Shown here: positions 1-6,955 of the stretch, one piece after another | Layout of the letters: every line of letters starts with the position of its first letter | Position numbering within the stretch: the first letter of the stretch is position 1 | From: CAZPMT01 sp964587655 | GTDB lineage: Bacteria > Hydrogenedentota > Hydrogenedentia > Hydrogenedentales > SLHB01 | Length of the DNA: 22,267 nt | Direction of reading: 5' to 3' | Assembly: GCA_964587655.1 (NCBI GenBank) | Contig: CAZPMT010000091.1 | Location: 1-22,267 of the forward strand | Notes under the pieces: generated by a model | The model's input: only the letters and a program-made list of their open reading frames with translations | Told to the model about the DNA's origin: nothing | Database searches by the model: none | Position numbers and translations under genes: made by a program

Positions 1-7
1 CTATAAA

Positions 8-13
8 TGTCAA
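8..13 (-). promoter_or_regulatory. Possible -35 box at the window edge
   Basis: The minus strand reads TTGACA here and continues CTTGACATTTATAG to the window edge, so any -10 box lies outside. It could be the -35 element of a gene reading leftward out of the window. Only one hexamer is visible, so this is weak. Confidence 0.2.
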
Positions 14-70
14 GCCTTTTCTCGCGCCGGGCATTTTTTCACAGGCTCTCAGAGCAGTTCCAAGCCCCAC

Positions 71-115
71 CCCGGTTGAAACCGGGTGCAAAGAGGAGCC
101 TGCTAAAGCCAGGCT
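71..115. repeat. Two adjacent palindromes (paired-hairpin element)
   Basis: The first hairpin is CCCGGT (71-76), loop TGAA, ACCGGG (81-86). The second is AGCCTG (97-102), a 7-nt loop, CAGGCT (110-115). Both stems are perfect. The layout, two unrelated stems side by side, matches the element at 17663-17722. There is no U-run, so an intrinsic terminator is unlikely. It lies upstream of the likely promoter of the next gene, which argues against a riboswitch for that gene. The remainder of 1-280 holds nothing I recognise. Confidence 0.45.
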
Positions 116-263
116 GATAAGACCTTCGCGCACGAGTGGTTATACCCAATTCGAACGCCGTTCCGCAGGTACGCCGGTACCTTATCTTAGTGCCATTCAG
201 GACAGTTCTACTTTGCTCAAACCGGACACTGCCACTTTGCGCTTGCACTGCACACCCGGGGCG

Positions 264-292
264 TGGCAGCACCGAACATTTCGTGGTATACT
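264..292 (+). promoter_or_regulatory. Candidate extended -10 promoter for the STN-domain gene
   Basis: TATACT at 287-292 is preceded by TGG (284-286), an extended -10 arrangement. The region 17 bp upstream is only weakly like a -35 box (TGGCAG, 264-269). A transcript would begin near 299 and give a leader of about 65 nt before the ATG at 363. This is inference from motif match only. Confidence 0.35.
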
Positions 293-362
293 TCCTTGTG
301 GAGTCTTGGACCGGCGCGGAAGGCCTTGCGCCATCGCCTCGAAACGAGAAGGACATGCGTTC

Positions 363-1361
363 ATGCTGAAGCGTACGACGATCTGCGTGGGGGTGCTGTT
401 GGCCGGAGCGGGGACGTGTTGGGGGGACTCCCTTATCGTTGCCGGCGAGACGTTTGAGAACGTGTGCATCCGCGAGAGCGCATCGATGTACTACGTGCAG
501 GTACCTTCGGACGGCTCGGTTTTTTCCGTGCCCAAGTCCGATGTCCCGGCAAAGGACGTCTCGATCTCGACCGACGCCGCTCAACGAGAGGCGCTCCGAC
601 AGGAGTGGAAGCGAAACCACGATCAGCGGCAAGGCGTAACAGTCGCCGCCGAACAGACACCGGTGCCTGCGCCAGCGGCGTCCGACCCGCCCGTGGAACC
701 TGGGAGCCGCCGTGACGTAGCTCGCGTGAGAGCCATGCAACCGTCCGAGGCGTCGCAGCAGGCCGCGGGCACTCAATCCGCCCGTATATCGGACCATAAT
801 ACGGGCGATGGCTATGTTTCTCGCGTGAAACTCACGAACATTTCGATGGGCGAGGCCCTCAAGGCCACCCTGCGTCCGATGAATCTCGACTATAGGGTCG
901 AGGACGGATATGTCTGGATCAGCACTCCCGAAAAGCTGCGGCAAGAGTCCTTCGAAAGACCCGAAACGCGCTACTACGAACTGAAGAGCCCCGGCGCCGA
1001 CACGCTGCCGAAGATCGTCGTGCGAGACCCAGGCGCGGCGCAGGTCACCACGGGCGCCGCCGGGTCCCGCGGTCAAGGCTACGGAGAGGGTAACGGGAAC
1101 AACAGGGGCGGGGGGAAGGGGGGTGACGGGGGGGGCGGGGGAAAGGGGGGGGGGAACCGAACGGGCGGCACCCAGCAGGGGAGGGGAATGGGTTATGGAG
1201 GCGGCGCGGGGGGTCTTGGCTGGGGGGGGGCTGGGATGGGGGGCATGCCGATGGCTCCTAGGGGTCCCCAGTTCAGCAACATCGCCGAACTGTTCAGCAC
1301 CATCGACGATCGTCTCGTCGGCGAGACGCCGGCCATCATCGGCATTTCAGGGCTGCGATAG
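363..1361 (+). CDS. Exported protein with secretin/STN-like domain and Gly-rich tail
   Basis: 332 aa. The ATG at 363 is preferred over the longer frame opening at 213 because AGAAGGA lies 9 nt upstream and the protein then begins with a signal peptide (MLKRTT, then a hydrophobic run to about residue 20). Residues 150-195 (VKLTNISMGEALKATL, LDYRVEDGYVWIST) fit the short STN/secretin N-terminal fold seen in PilQ/GspD-type secretins and TonB receptors. Residues about 235-300 are almost entirely Gly, with some Asn, Arg and Met. The last 30 residues return to ordinary composition. No secretin beta-barrel domain follows, so this is not a full secretin; it may be an accessory or periplasmic adaptor. 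The gene converges on the Arc-type gene. Specific function unknown; STN assignment moderately sure. Confidence 0.7.
   Translation: MLKRTTICVGVLLAGAGTCWGDSLIVAGETFENVCIRESASMYYVQVPSDGSVFSVPKSDVPAKDVSISTDAAQREALRQEWKRNHDQRQGVTVAAEQTPVPAPAASDPPVEPGSRRDVARVRAMQPSEASQQAAGTQSARISDHNTGDGYVSRVKLTNISMGEALKATLRPMNLDYRVEDGYVWISTPEKLRQESFERPETRYYELKSPGADTLPKIVVRDPGAAQVTTGAAGSRGQGYGEGNGNNRGGGKGGDGGGGGKGGGNRTGGTQQGRGMGYGGGAGGLGWGGAGMGGMPMAPRGPQFSNIAELFSTIDDRLVGETPAIIGISGLR
1105..1243 (+). other. G-tract cluster inside a coding region (G-quadruplex potential)
   Basis: The coding strand has many runs of 4-10 G, densest at 1105-1154 and 1208-1243, encoding the Gly-rich segment. Such tracts can fold as G-quadruplexes and are prone to slippage or assembly error. 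The frame nevertheless stays open through them and ends normally at 1361. Confidence 0.6.
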
Positions 1362-1368
1362 CGAATTC

Positions 1369-1413
1369 AGGCTGTAGGCTGTAGGAAAACAGAATACCTT
1401 CAGCCTCCAGCCT
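1369..1413. repeat. GGCTGTA heptad repeat, hairpin copy R1
   Basis: Two 17-nt arms (1369-1385 and 1397-1413) are inverted copies with two mismatches and an 11-nt loop. The element fills the gap between the convergent STN-domain and Arc-type genes, and its far arm touches the Arc-type stop codon. It could act as a bidirectional transcription barrier. It belongs to the family also seen at 2834, 3735, 5586 and 17847. Confidence 0.75.
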
Positions 1414-1597
1414 ATTCACATGCGCGTTCCGAACTCGGGGTATCGGGATCAAGCCGTCGCCGACGTTTCTGTACGGCGTCGCGCAGCAGATACTCGATCT
1501 GTGAATTGAGGCTGCGCAGGTCGTCCGCGGCCCATCGGTTGAGCTCGTCGGCGAGTTCGGACGGCAAACGCAATAGGAAGGGTTTTCGTTCGGCCAC
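1412..1597 (-). CDS. Arc-family ribbon-helix-helix DNA-binding protein
   Basis: 61 aa, the usual size for a single Arc/MetJ-type domain. The N-terminal KPFLLRLPSELADEL matches the beta-strand and first helix of Arc-like regulators, followed by the conserved RSLNSQIEYLLRDAV helix and a basic tail (KRRRR). The start is GTG at 1597, with AGAGGT 9 nt upstream that overlaps the stop codon of the SPFH gene. The two genes are therefore almost certainly one operon, with 13 nt between stop and start. It probably binds as a dimer of dimers. The 11-bp repeats over the SPFH promoter are the obvious candidate operator, suggesting autoregulation (inference). Confident in fold, less so in target. Confidence 0.85.
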   Translation of the reverse strand: MAERKPFLLRLPSELADELNRWAADDLRSLNSQIEYLLRDAVQKRRRRLDPDTPSSERACE

Positions 1598-1610
1598 TTC
1601 CAGCGGACCT

Positions 1611-2486
1611 CTATTGGTAAAGAGTGCCTGTGTTTATTACCGGGCGCGCGGGTTCGTGCGCGCATAAGACGACGAGAAGGTTGCTGACCATGGCGGCTTT
1701 GCGCTCGTCGTCTAGGTTGATCTTGGTGCACGCCTCGAGTTTCTCGAGGGCCATTTGGACCATACCGACCGCGCCTTCCACGATGCGGCTCCGGGCCGCA
1801 ACAATCGCTTCCGCCTGTTGCCGCTGAAGCATGGCTCCGGCGATCTCGGGCGCATAGGCCAAGTGGCTGAGCCGCGCCTCTTCGATGATGACGCCCGCCC
1901 TTTCCACGCGTTCCTGGATCTCAGTCTGGAGCGCTTTCGACACCTCGTCGGTACTGCCGCGCAACGACGTCACGTCTGCGTCGTGGTAAGTGTCGTATGG
2001 GTACGCCATCGCCATATGCCGAAGCGCCGCTTCGCTTTGCACCTGGAAAAAGTGCTCATAGCGGTCCACGTCGAACAGGGCCTTGGCGGTATTCTCGACG
2101 TACCAGACCATAACCGCCGCGATCTCGACTGGGTTGCCTCGGAGGTCGTTGACCTTGATGGTCTGTCCGTTCAGGTTGCGCCGGCGCAACGACACCTTTG
2201 ATTTCAAGAAGAACGGGTTCGCCCACCAGAATCCGCTGGTGCGCACCGTCCCGTGGTATTTCCCGAACAGGATCAGCGCCGCGGCCTCGTTCGGCTGAAG
2301 CGTGAAAAAACCTCCCCCACAAGCCAGCCACACCATGTCCGCCAGCGCGCTTATGATGATCAACGGAACGTTCTTGGATTGCAGCACGCCGTACATGATC
2401 ATCAACAGCACCGGGCCGCTCAAGATCAACGCAACCAGCGCCACCCAACCGTTTACCGCCTGCCTGTGCACCTCCCGCGTTTCCAT
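1611..2486 (-). CDS. SPFH/band-7 domain membrane protein
   Basis: 291 aa. Two hydrophobic segments (about residues 13-35 and 40-63) anchor it in the membrane. They are followed by an SPFH/band-7 domain with typical landmarks: FTLQPNEAAALILFGKY, GFWWANPF, VNDLRGNPVEIAAVMVWYV and a late coiled region rich in Gln, Ala and Glu (LQRQQAEAIVAARSRIVEGA). SPFH proteins form oligomeric membrane scaffolds or microdomains. The start at 2486 is supported by GGAGG about 8 nt upstream. The gene is followed by an Arc-type regulator and preceded by a well-formed promoter overlapped by repeats. Cellular role unknown; family assignment strong. Confidence 0.88.
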   Translation of the reverse strand: METREVHRQAVNGWVALVALILSGPVLLMIMYGVLQSKNVPLIIISALADMVWLACGGGFFTLQPNEAAALILFGKYHGTVRTSGFWWANPFFLKSKVSLRRRNLNGQTIKVNDLRGNPVEIAAVMVWYVENTAKALFDVDRYEHFFQVQSEAALRHMAMAYPYDTYHDADVTSLRGSTDEVSKALQTEIQERVERAGVIIEEARLSHLAYAPEIAGAMLQRQQAEAIVAARSRIVEGAVGMVQMALEKLEACTKINLDDERKAAMVSNLLVVLCAHEPARPVINTGTLYQ

Positions 2487-2559
2487 GGAGAACCCTCCTC
2501 TACGTTTTCCATCGGCCCACGGAGACCTGTTCCATGAGACCGTCTTCTCCGCGCCATCT

Positions 2560-2592
2560 AATATCGAAATGATATCACAAAGATATCATGAA
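2560..2592. promoter_or_regulatory. Three tandem 11-bp operator-like repeats over the SPFH promoter
   Basis: AATATCGAAAT (2560), GATATCACAAA (2571) and GATATCATGAA (2582) follow each other at exactly 11 bp. The latter two also form a perfect inverted repeat, ATGATATC-N5-GATATCAT (2569-2589). One-turn spacing suits side-by-side binding of ribbon-helix-helix dimers, as in the Arc and MetJ paradigm. The repeats cover the -10 and spacer of the promoter at 2569-2597, so binding would be expected to repress. That the downstream Arc-type protein binds here is inference. Confidence 0.65.
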
Positions 2593-2597
2593 GTCAA
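2569..2597 (-). promoter_or_regulatory. Sigma-70-type promoter of the SPFH-Arc operon
   Basis: On the minus strand TTGACT (2597-2592) and TATCAT (2574-2569) are separated by 17 bp, each one mismatch from consensus. It lies about 80 bp upstream of the SPFH start codon and overlaps the 11-bp repeats. Confidence 0.65.
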
Positions 2598-2739
2598 GAC
2601 CCAAATTGAAGGTTCGTTGACTCATAATCCCTGCCTGTACCCAAAGCGGTCCCGCACAGATCCAAATTCGCTTATTTGCATGAATTCACGAAAATCTCGC
2701 GCCGTGTCTTTTTCTCGTGATCTTCTGCGTTGCCGATTG

Positions 2740-2745
2740 TATAAT
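2740..2745 (+). promoter_or_regulatory. Possible -10 box upstream of the acyltransferase
   Basis: A perfect TATAAT occurs 70 bp before the ATG at 2815, but the -35 position 17 bp upstream (GTGATC) is poor. It is a candidate promoter for the acyltransferase gene. Confidence 0.3.
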
Positions 2746-2814
2746 ACTCAGGAGTATGTAGGACTATGCCCTGTCGGCACAGGGCCGTCTTCAATACAAC
2801 GCGGATGAGAGACA

Positions 2815-3732
2815 ATGACGGAAACGCCTTTTGAGACTGTAGGCTGTAGGCTGGAGGCACTAGGGAACAACATCCTCCATCCCCCATCCTACGGTCTATG
2901 GTCCTATGTGGACATCTGGACTCCCTTTCGGGTATCGCTGCGGCTTACCGGAATAGTGCTTTGGCTAATGCTGGTTCTTGCGGCGATGGCCTGCACGATG
3001 CCCGTGGGTTGGTTTTCGCCGCGCGGTGCGCAGCGTCTGCGCAAGAAGATCTCGTACGCGTGGCTTAGGGGCGGTCTGAGGCTCTTGGGTACGCGGGTAA
3101 CCGTTCGAGGCCCACTGCCAACGGCGCCGTTTTTCCTGGTGGGCAACCACATCTCCTGGACCGATTTCTTCGTCACAAACACACTTGTCGATGCCGTGTG
3201 CGTCTCGGATGCGATTGCCTGCGATGTGTCCCTTGCACGATTCCTGTTCAAAGGCATGGACCTTATCATCGTCACGCGCAAGCGAGAGAAGCTGGTCGAG
3301 ACGAACGAGTTGATGGTGAGCGCCATGCAAGCCGGGAAAAGCATTATCATGGCGCCCGAAGCCACTGTATCCCCGGGACGGCGGGTGTGTCATTTCCATT
3401 CGGGTCTTTTCGAGTCCGCCGTGCGCGTTGGGCGGCCTGTGCATTACGCGAGTTTGACGGTTCGTACACCGCATGGGTGGCCGCCTCCGACGCGATCTAT
3501 CCTTGCGCCCGACCCCGTTCTCCCCATAAAGGACCCGACGCCTGAAGAGGCGGAGTTGATGCGCTGCCAGAACGAGCGCGGTTTTCTGAGATACTTCCTC
3601 GGCCTGTTGAGTCTGCCGTGGCACGAGTACATTGTCACGTTTGCGCCGGAACCCATTCTCGGGACCGACCGCAAGCAACTGGCCAGAGACCTGCAGCAGG
3701 CCGTTCAATCCATCTTTACGCCAGTGGAGTGA
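2815..3732 (+). CDS. Lysophospholipid acyltransferase (PlsC-like LPLAT)
   Basis: 305 aa from the ATG at 2815. A hydrophobic segment (residues about 43-63) precedes the acyltransferase domain. The catalytic NHISWTD at 111-117 supplies the HX4D box, and PEATVSPG at 181-188 is the variant of the family's EGTRS substrate-binding motif. It likely transfers an acyl chain to a lysophospholipid or glycerophosphate at the inner membrane. Odd: codons 7-28 lie on a GGCTGTA repeat hairpin (2834-2897), and no strong ribosome-binding site precedes 2815. The true start may be downstream, for example GTG at 2908 just before DIWTPFRVSL. The GT-C-like gene follows after 35 bp, possibly co-transcribed. Substrate not determinable. 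Confidence 0.82.
   Translation: MTETPFETVGCRLEALGNNILHPPSYGLWSYVDIWTPFRVSLRLTGIVLWLMLVLAAMACTMPVGWFSPRGAQRLRKKISYAWLRGGLRLLGTRVTVRGPLPTAPFFLVGNHISWTDFFVTNTLVDAVCVSDAIACDVSLARFLFKGMDLIIVTRKREKLVETNELMVSAMQAGKSIIMAPEATVSPGRRVCHFHSGLFESAVRVGRPVHYASLTVRTPHGWPPPTRSILAPDPVLPIKDPTPEEAELMRCQNERGFLRYFLGLLSLPWHEYIVTFAPEPILGTDRKQLARDLQQAVQSIFTPVE
2834..2897. repeat. GGCTGTA heptad repeat, hairpin copy R2
   Basis: Arms 2834-2857 and 2874-2897, each 24 nt, match as inverted copies at 19 of 24 positions around a 16-nt loop. The element lies inside the annotated N-terminus of the acyltransferase, unlike the copies in true gaps. This makes the start codon of that gene doubtful. Confidence 0.65.
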
Positions 3733-3734
3733 GG

Positions 3735-3764
3735 TTGTAGGCCTACAGCCTTCAGCCTACAGCC
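3735..3764. repeat. GGCTGTA heptad repeat, single-arm copy R3
   Basis: The opposite-strand units CAGCCTA/CAGCCTT repeat through the 35-bp gap between the acyltransferase stop and the GT-C-like ATG at 3768. The copy ends 3 nt before that ATG and occupies the place where a Shine-Dalgarno sequence should be. A short TTGTAGGCCTACAG palindrome precedes it. Confidence 0.7.
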
Positions 3765-3767
3765 TGA

Positions 3768-5582
3768 ATGAACAAGCAAAGCATCCTTTCGCGGCTCACG
3801 CCGCTGCTCGAAAAACGAAGCACGCCGGCCATATTGGCGCTTCTGGCCATCGCTTTCACCTTGCCTTCGCTCTGGACGGGATACTACCAGGACGACCATC
3901 TCATTCGATTGCGGTTCCAGGGTTTCCCAAACCTGCCGGGCGTGAAGGGGGCCGTGCTGGACACCTGCGTGTTCGGCGACGGCCATCCCGATCAGAACCG
4001 GGCCCGCATGGAACTCGGCTTTCTGCCCTGGTGGGCGCCTGAGGACTGGAAGATCGCCTTCTGGCGGCCACTCTGCGCGATCACCCATTGGGCCGATTGG
4101 AAACTCTTCGGCGACCGTGCATGGATCATGCACATACACAATCTGATCTGGTACGGACTGCTGGTCTATGCCCTTGCGATCTTGTATCGGCGTCTGCTCG
4201 TGCCTCCGTGGGTTGCGGGTCTCGCGGGACTCCTGTATCTCCTTGATGCGTCTCACGCCCTTCCCGTGGGCTGGATCGCGACGCGGAATGCGGCCTTTTC
4301 GAGCTTCTTCATAGTTCTGATCTTGTATTTCCATGATCGGTGGCGGCGTGACGATTGGGGGCCGGGGGCGATACTCGCGCTTCTCATGCTCGCGCTGGGT
4401 TTGCTGGCATCGGAAGCCACGGTGGCGGCGGGGGCCTATCTGGCGGCCCATGCCCTGTTTCTAGATCGCGGCAATCTGTTGAAGCGCTTCGGCAGGCTCA
4501 TTCCGTATGCCTTGGTGGTGATAGCCTGGCGGGGAATATACGACGCGCTCGGCTACGGCGTGAACGGCACTCTGCTCTACATCGATCCTATACACCAGCC
4601 TTTCGAGATGGCCCGGGATCTCGTTCGTTTCCTGCCCGTATTGCTGTTTACCCAGTTCGCAGCATCCGATTCCGCAATATGGAGTTTTCTGCCGCCCGCC
4701 GCCATCGCGGTGTATTACGGCATCGCGGTGTTGTTTCTGTGCGCGGCAACGTACGTGCTTTGGCCGCTCTTGCGCCGCGACGCCGTGGCGCGGTTCTGGG
4801 CGCTAGGCGCGGTATTGTCCACCGTGCCGGTGTGCACAACCATGCCGCAGGGACGAGAACTGATGAACCCCGGTATCGGCGCCATGGCGCTCATCGCCCA
4901 ATTCCTGGCCTGGCGCGTGTCGACACCACACGATAGCGAGCCACGGCGCTACAGGAGAATTGCATGGGGCTTCGCGTGGCTGTGGGTGATCCTTCACCTG
5001 ATCGTCTCGAGCGTGTCGCTGCCGCTCAACTCCTATACCGCCCCCACGTCCGCCGAAAAGCTGGCCGCGCGCCTGAACTCCAGTGCGCCGTCCGACGCAG
5101 CCATCCGGAACCAGACGCTTCTCATTGTCAGTATGCCCGCCGATCTGCTTAGTGCGACGCTGCCCATCATGCGGGCCGTCGCGAACGAACCGGTGCCGGG
5201 ACACTGCCGTCAACTCTCCGCAGGAGTCCGCCATCTCGGAGTGACGCGCGTGGACGAACGCACGCTCCGACTCCAAATGGACGATAACTTCATGACACGG
5301 CCGTGGTGCCAGGTGTTCCGAAATCCCGCCACGCATCCAATGAAGAAAGGAGACACGGTCCGGCTCACCGGTCTCATGGTCGAGGTCACCGGCGTCACCA
5401 ACGACGGCAGGCCCAAGGAAGTGCTGTTTCACTTTGACGTGCCGCTTGAAGATCCCTCTTTGCGGTGGGTCGTCTTCAAAGACCTCGCTTACGTGCCATT
5501 CACCCCGCCGGCCATAGGCGAAACGATCAGCATCGATGGCCCGACTTTCAAGGACATCGTCCGCTGGTTTCTCAACGGTTAG
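3768..5582 (+). CDS. Polytopic membrane protein, GT-C glycosyltransferase-like
   Basis: 604 aa. Around ten hydrophobic helices fill residues about 20-440, and a soluble C-terminal domain of about 150 residues follows. The first extracytoplasmic loop carries an acidic pair (YYQDD, residues 39-43), followed by FWRPLCAITHWADWKLFG and HIHNLIWYGLLVY. This is the arrangement of GT-C fold enzymes that use polyprenyl-phosphate sugars (PMT/ArnT-like and TMTC-like proteins). I infer glycan transfer on the outer face of the inner membrane; donor and acceptor are unknown. The C-terminal domain (about 445-604) is not recognised. The ATG at 3768 has no clear ribosome-binding site because a repeat occupies the upstream 30 bp. 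Translation may be coupled to the acyltransferase. Confidence 0.72.
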   Translation: MNKQSILSRLTPLLEKRSTPAILALLAIAFTLPSLWTGYYQDDHLIRLRFQGFPNLPGVKGAVLDTCVFGDGHPDQNRARMELGFLPWWAPEDWKIAFWRPLCAITHWADWKLFGDRAWIMHIHNLIWYGLLVYALAILYRRLLVPPWVAGLAGLLYLLDASHALPVGWIATRNAAFSSFFIVLILYFHDRWRRDDWGPGAILALLMLALGLLASEATVAAGAYLAAHALFLDRGNLLKRFGRLIPYALVVIAWRGIYDALGYGVNGTLLYIDPIHQPFEMARDLVRFLPVLLFTQFAASDSAIWSFLPPAAIAVYYGIAVLFLCAATYVLWPLLRRDAVARFWALGAVLSTVPVCTTMPQGRELMNPGIGAMALIAQFLAWRVSTPHDSEPRRYRRIAWGFAWLWVILHLIVSSVSLPLNSYTAPTSAEKLAARLNSSAPSDAAIRNQTLLIVSMPADLLSATLPIMRAVANEPVPGHCRQLSAGVRHLGVTRVDERTLRLQMDDNFMTRPWCQVFRNPATHPMKKGDTVRLTGLMVEVTGVTNDGRPKEVLFHFDVPLEDPSLRWVVFKDLAYVPFTPPAIGETISIDGPTFKDIVRWFLNG

Positions 5583-5585
5583 AAG

Positions 5586-5656
5586 AGGCTGTAGGCTGAA
5601 GGCTGTAGACCGTAGGGCACTTTCCCCTACAGCCTTCAGCCTACAGCCTACAGCCT
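5586..5656. repeat. GGCTGTA heptad repeat, long hairpin copy R4
   Basis: Two 32-nt arms (5586-5617 and 5625-5656) are inverted copies matching at about 28 positions, with a 7-nt loop. It fills the whole space between the convergent GT-C-like and ChbG-like stop codons. It is the longest and best-preserved member of the family in the window. A bidirectional terminator role is plausible but unproven, as there is no T-run. Confidence 0.8.
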
Positions 5657-5660
5657 TCGT

Positions 5661-6665
5661 TCAGGGTTTTGCCGTGCCCTGTGGCTGCTCCGCGGCCTTG
5701 ACCTGATCGCGCCGCTGCTTGAGTTCTTTCCAGGTCGTGAGGATGACCTTCTCCTCTTCGACGGCTTTCCGCACCTCCGGGTCGGTCATGGCCTGGAGTT
5801 CGGCGAACCGCATGTCGCCGGAAGCGGCGATGAATTTGAACGTCTCGGTGGGCCGTGTGCAATGGACGATGAATTGGGTTATGCCCGGCTTGACGGCGCG
5901 GAGGAAGTCTATGATCTGGCCCTTCTTGCCCGCCGGCCCACTTGAGCCGTACCCGCCGGTATGAATGTCATCGAGCACGGGCAGACCCGCGTCCCATATC
6001 ATCTTGGCCATCGCGCGTATCGGTTCGACCAATTCCGGCCTTTCTTTCGAGATGTATTCCATATGCCCGCCGGGGAACATCAGGGGAATATTCATCTCGA
6101 TGCCGATCTTGATGTAGCGATCGAGATATCCCGGATTGGCGAACACGGTTCCCATGTGCGAGTCGATGTGGGTGGGTTTGAACCCCAATGTCACGCAACG
6201 CTCGACCTGCGCCCGGATCTCCGCTTCCACCTCGTCGGGTGTCGCCTTAGCCACAACTTGCGGGACTCCATGCCAGAGACATCCCTCCTCGTCCACCAGC
6301 CCCGGCGCCGCCTTCTTGCCCACGAGCGGACCCCACCGGTATTCGGCCCATTCGGAGGTGAGCGTCGCGTGGATTCCCGCATCGAGGTCCGGGTGGTTCT
6401 TCCAATAGTGCGCGAACTCCGGCACCCAAGGACATGGGAACATCACGCTCGTCGAAGTCGCCACGCCCTTCTCGATGGCCTCGAACGCACCCATGTTCGA
6501 GTCATGCGACATCCCCGCGTCGTCAACATGAAAGATAACCACGCGCGACCCGGCGGGCCAACCCAGTTTCTCCGCATACGTGGGTTCCGAAAAAGCGCTG
6601 ACTGACGCCAGCATCACGGCCATGAAAACGCACCAAACCACAAGAATGCACCCATACCTGCACAT
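5661..6665 (-). CDS. Exported YdjC/ChbG-family carbohydrate deacetylase
   Basis: 334 aa. An N-terminal signal peptide (hydrophobic residues about 7-25, ending SVSAFS) suggests periplasmic location, unusual compared with cytoplasmic E. coli ChbG. The YdjC/ChbG metal-site motifs are present: FHVDDAGMS (Asp48, Asp49), GIHATLTSEW (His99) and THIDSHMG (His166, His170). Family members remove N-acetyl groups from amino-sugar oligosaccharides using a divalent metal. The start ATG at 6665 has AGGAGAAG about 7 nt upstream. It lies divergent to the IolC-like kinase and convergent on the GT-C-like gene. The tail after residue 305 is charged and low complexity. Substrate unknown; family assignment strong. 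Confidence 0.88.
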   Translation of the reverse strand: MCRYGCILVVWCVFMAVMLASVSAFSEPTYAEKLGWPAGSRVVIFHVDDAGMSHDSNMGAFEAIEKGVATSTSVMFPCPWVPEFAHYWKNHPDLDAGIHATLTSEWAEYRWGPLVGKKAAPGLVDEEGCLWHGVPQVVAKATPDEVEAEIRAQVERCVTLGFKPTHIDSHMGTVFANPGYLDRYIKIGIEMNIPLMFPGGHMEYISKERPELVEPIRAMAKMIWDAGLPVLDDIHTGGYGSSGPAGKKGQIIDFLRAVKPGITQFIVHCTRPTETFKFIAASGDMRFAELQAMTDPEVRKAVEEEKVILTTWKELKQRRDQVKAAEQPQGTAKP

Positions 6666-6955
6666 GTGTTCTTCTCCTCTATCTGGTTCAACATTGAACG
6701 CTCACCGCGGTCACGAAGTCCTGTTCTGCTTCGGGTGACACGAGCAACCCGGGTAGTTCGGCGAGTATAGCGTGGATTCCGTGCGCAAGGCCAACTCGCC
6801 GTTCTTTACAAATGTTTCTCCACGTTCGGAAAGATGCTCGACCATCCGGCCTCGCCACGCTGGCAATACGCCGGAGGACTGACGTAATATAACCAAGCAT
6901 CTCACTCGGGGCAATGCCTGCAAGGCAAGAGCGTGGGAACGGAGTTAGCGTGACG
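6666..6955. other. Divergent intergenic region, nothing firm recognised
   Basis: This gap lies between the ChbG-like and IolC-like start codons. It contains the ChbG ribosome-binding site (about 6672-6680), an AT-rich TAATATAAC stretch near 6885 that could be a -10 for the kinase, and a small TGCCT-GCA-AGGCA palindrome (6915-6927). No convincing RNA gene or complete promoter is visible. Confidence 0.3.

Noticed and set aside
40..135. Possible c-di-GMP-I (GEMM) riboswitch in the leader
   Set aside because: A GCAAAG after a hairpin and a CCAGGCTG string are superficially similar, but the GCAAACC strand and tetraloop-receptor layout are missing, and the likely promoter lies downstream of it.
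39..1076. 345-aa minus-strand open frame
   Set aside because: It runs antisense through the STN-domain gene and its Gly-rich, high-GC tract, and shows no recognisable domain.
1369..5656. CRISPR array from the GGCTGTA repeats
   Set aside because: Copies are kilobases apart, are palindromic heptad arrays, and have no regular spacers or cas genes.
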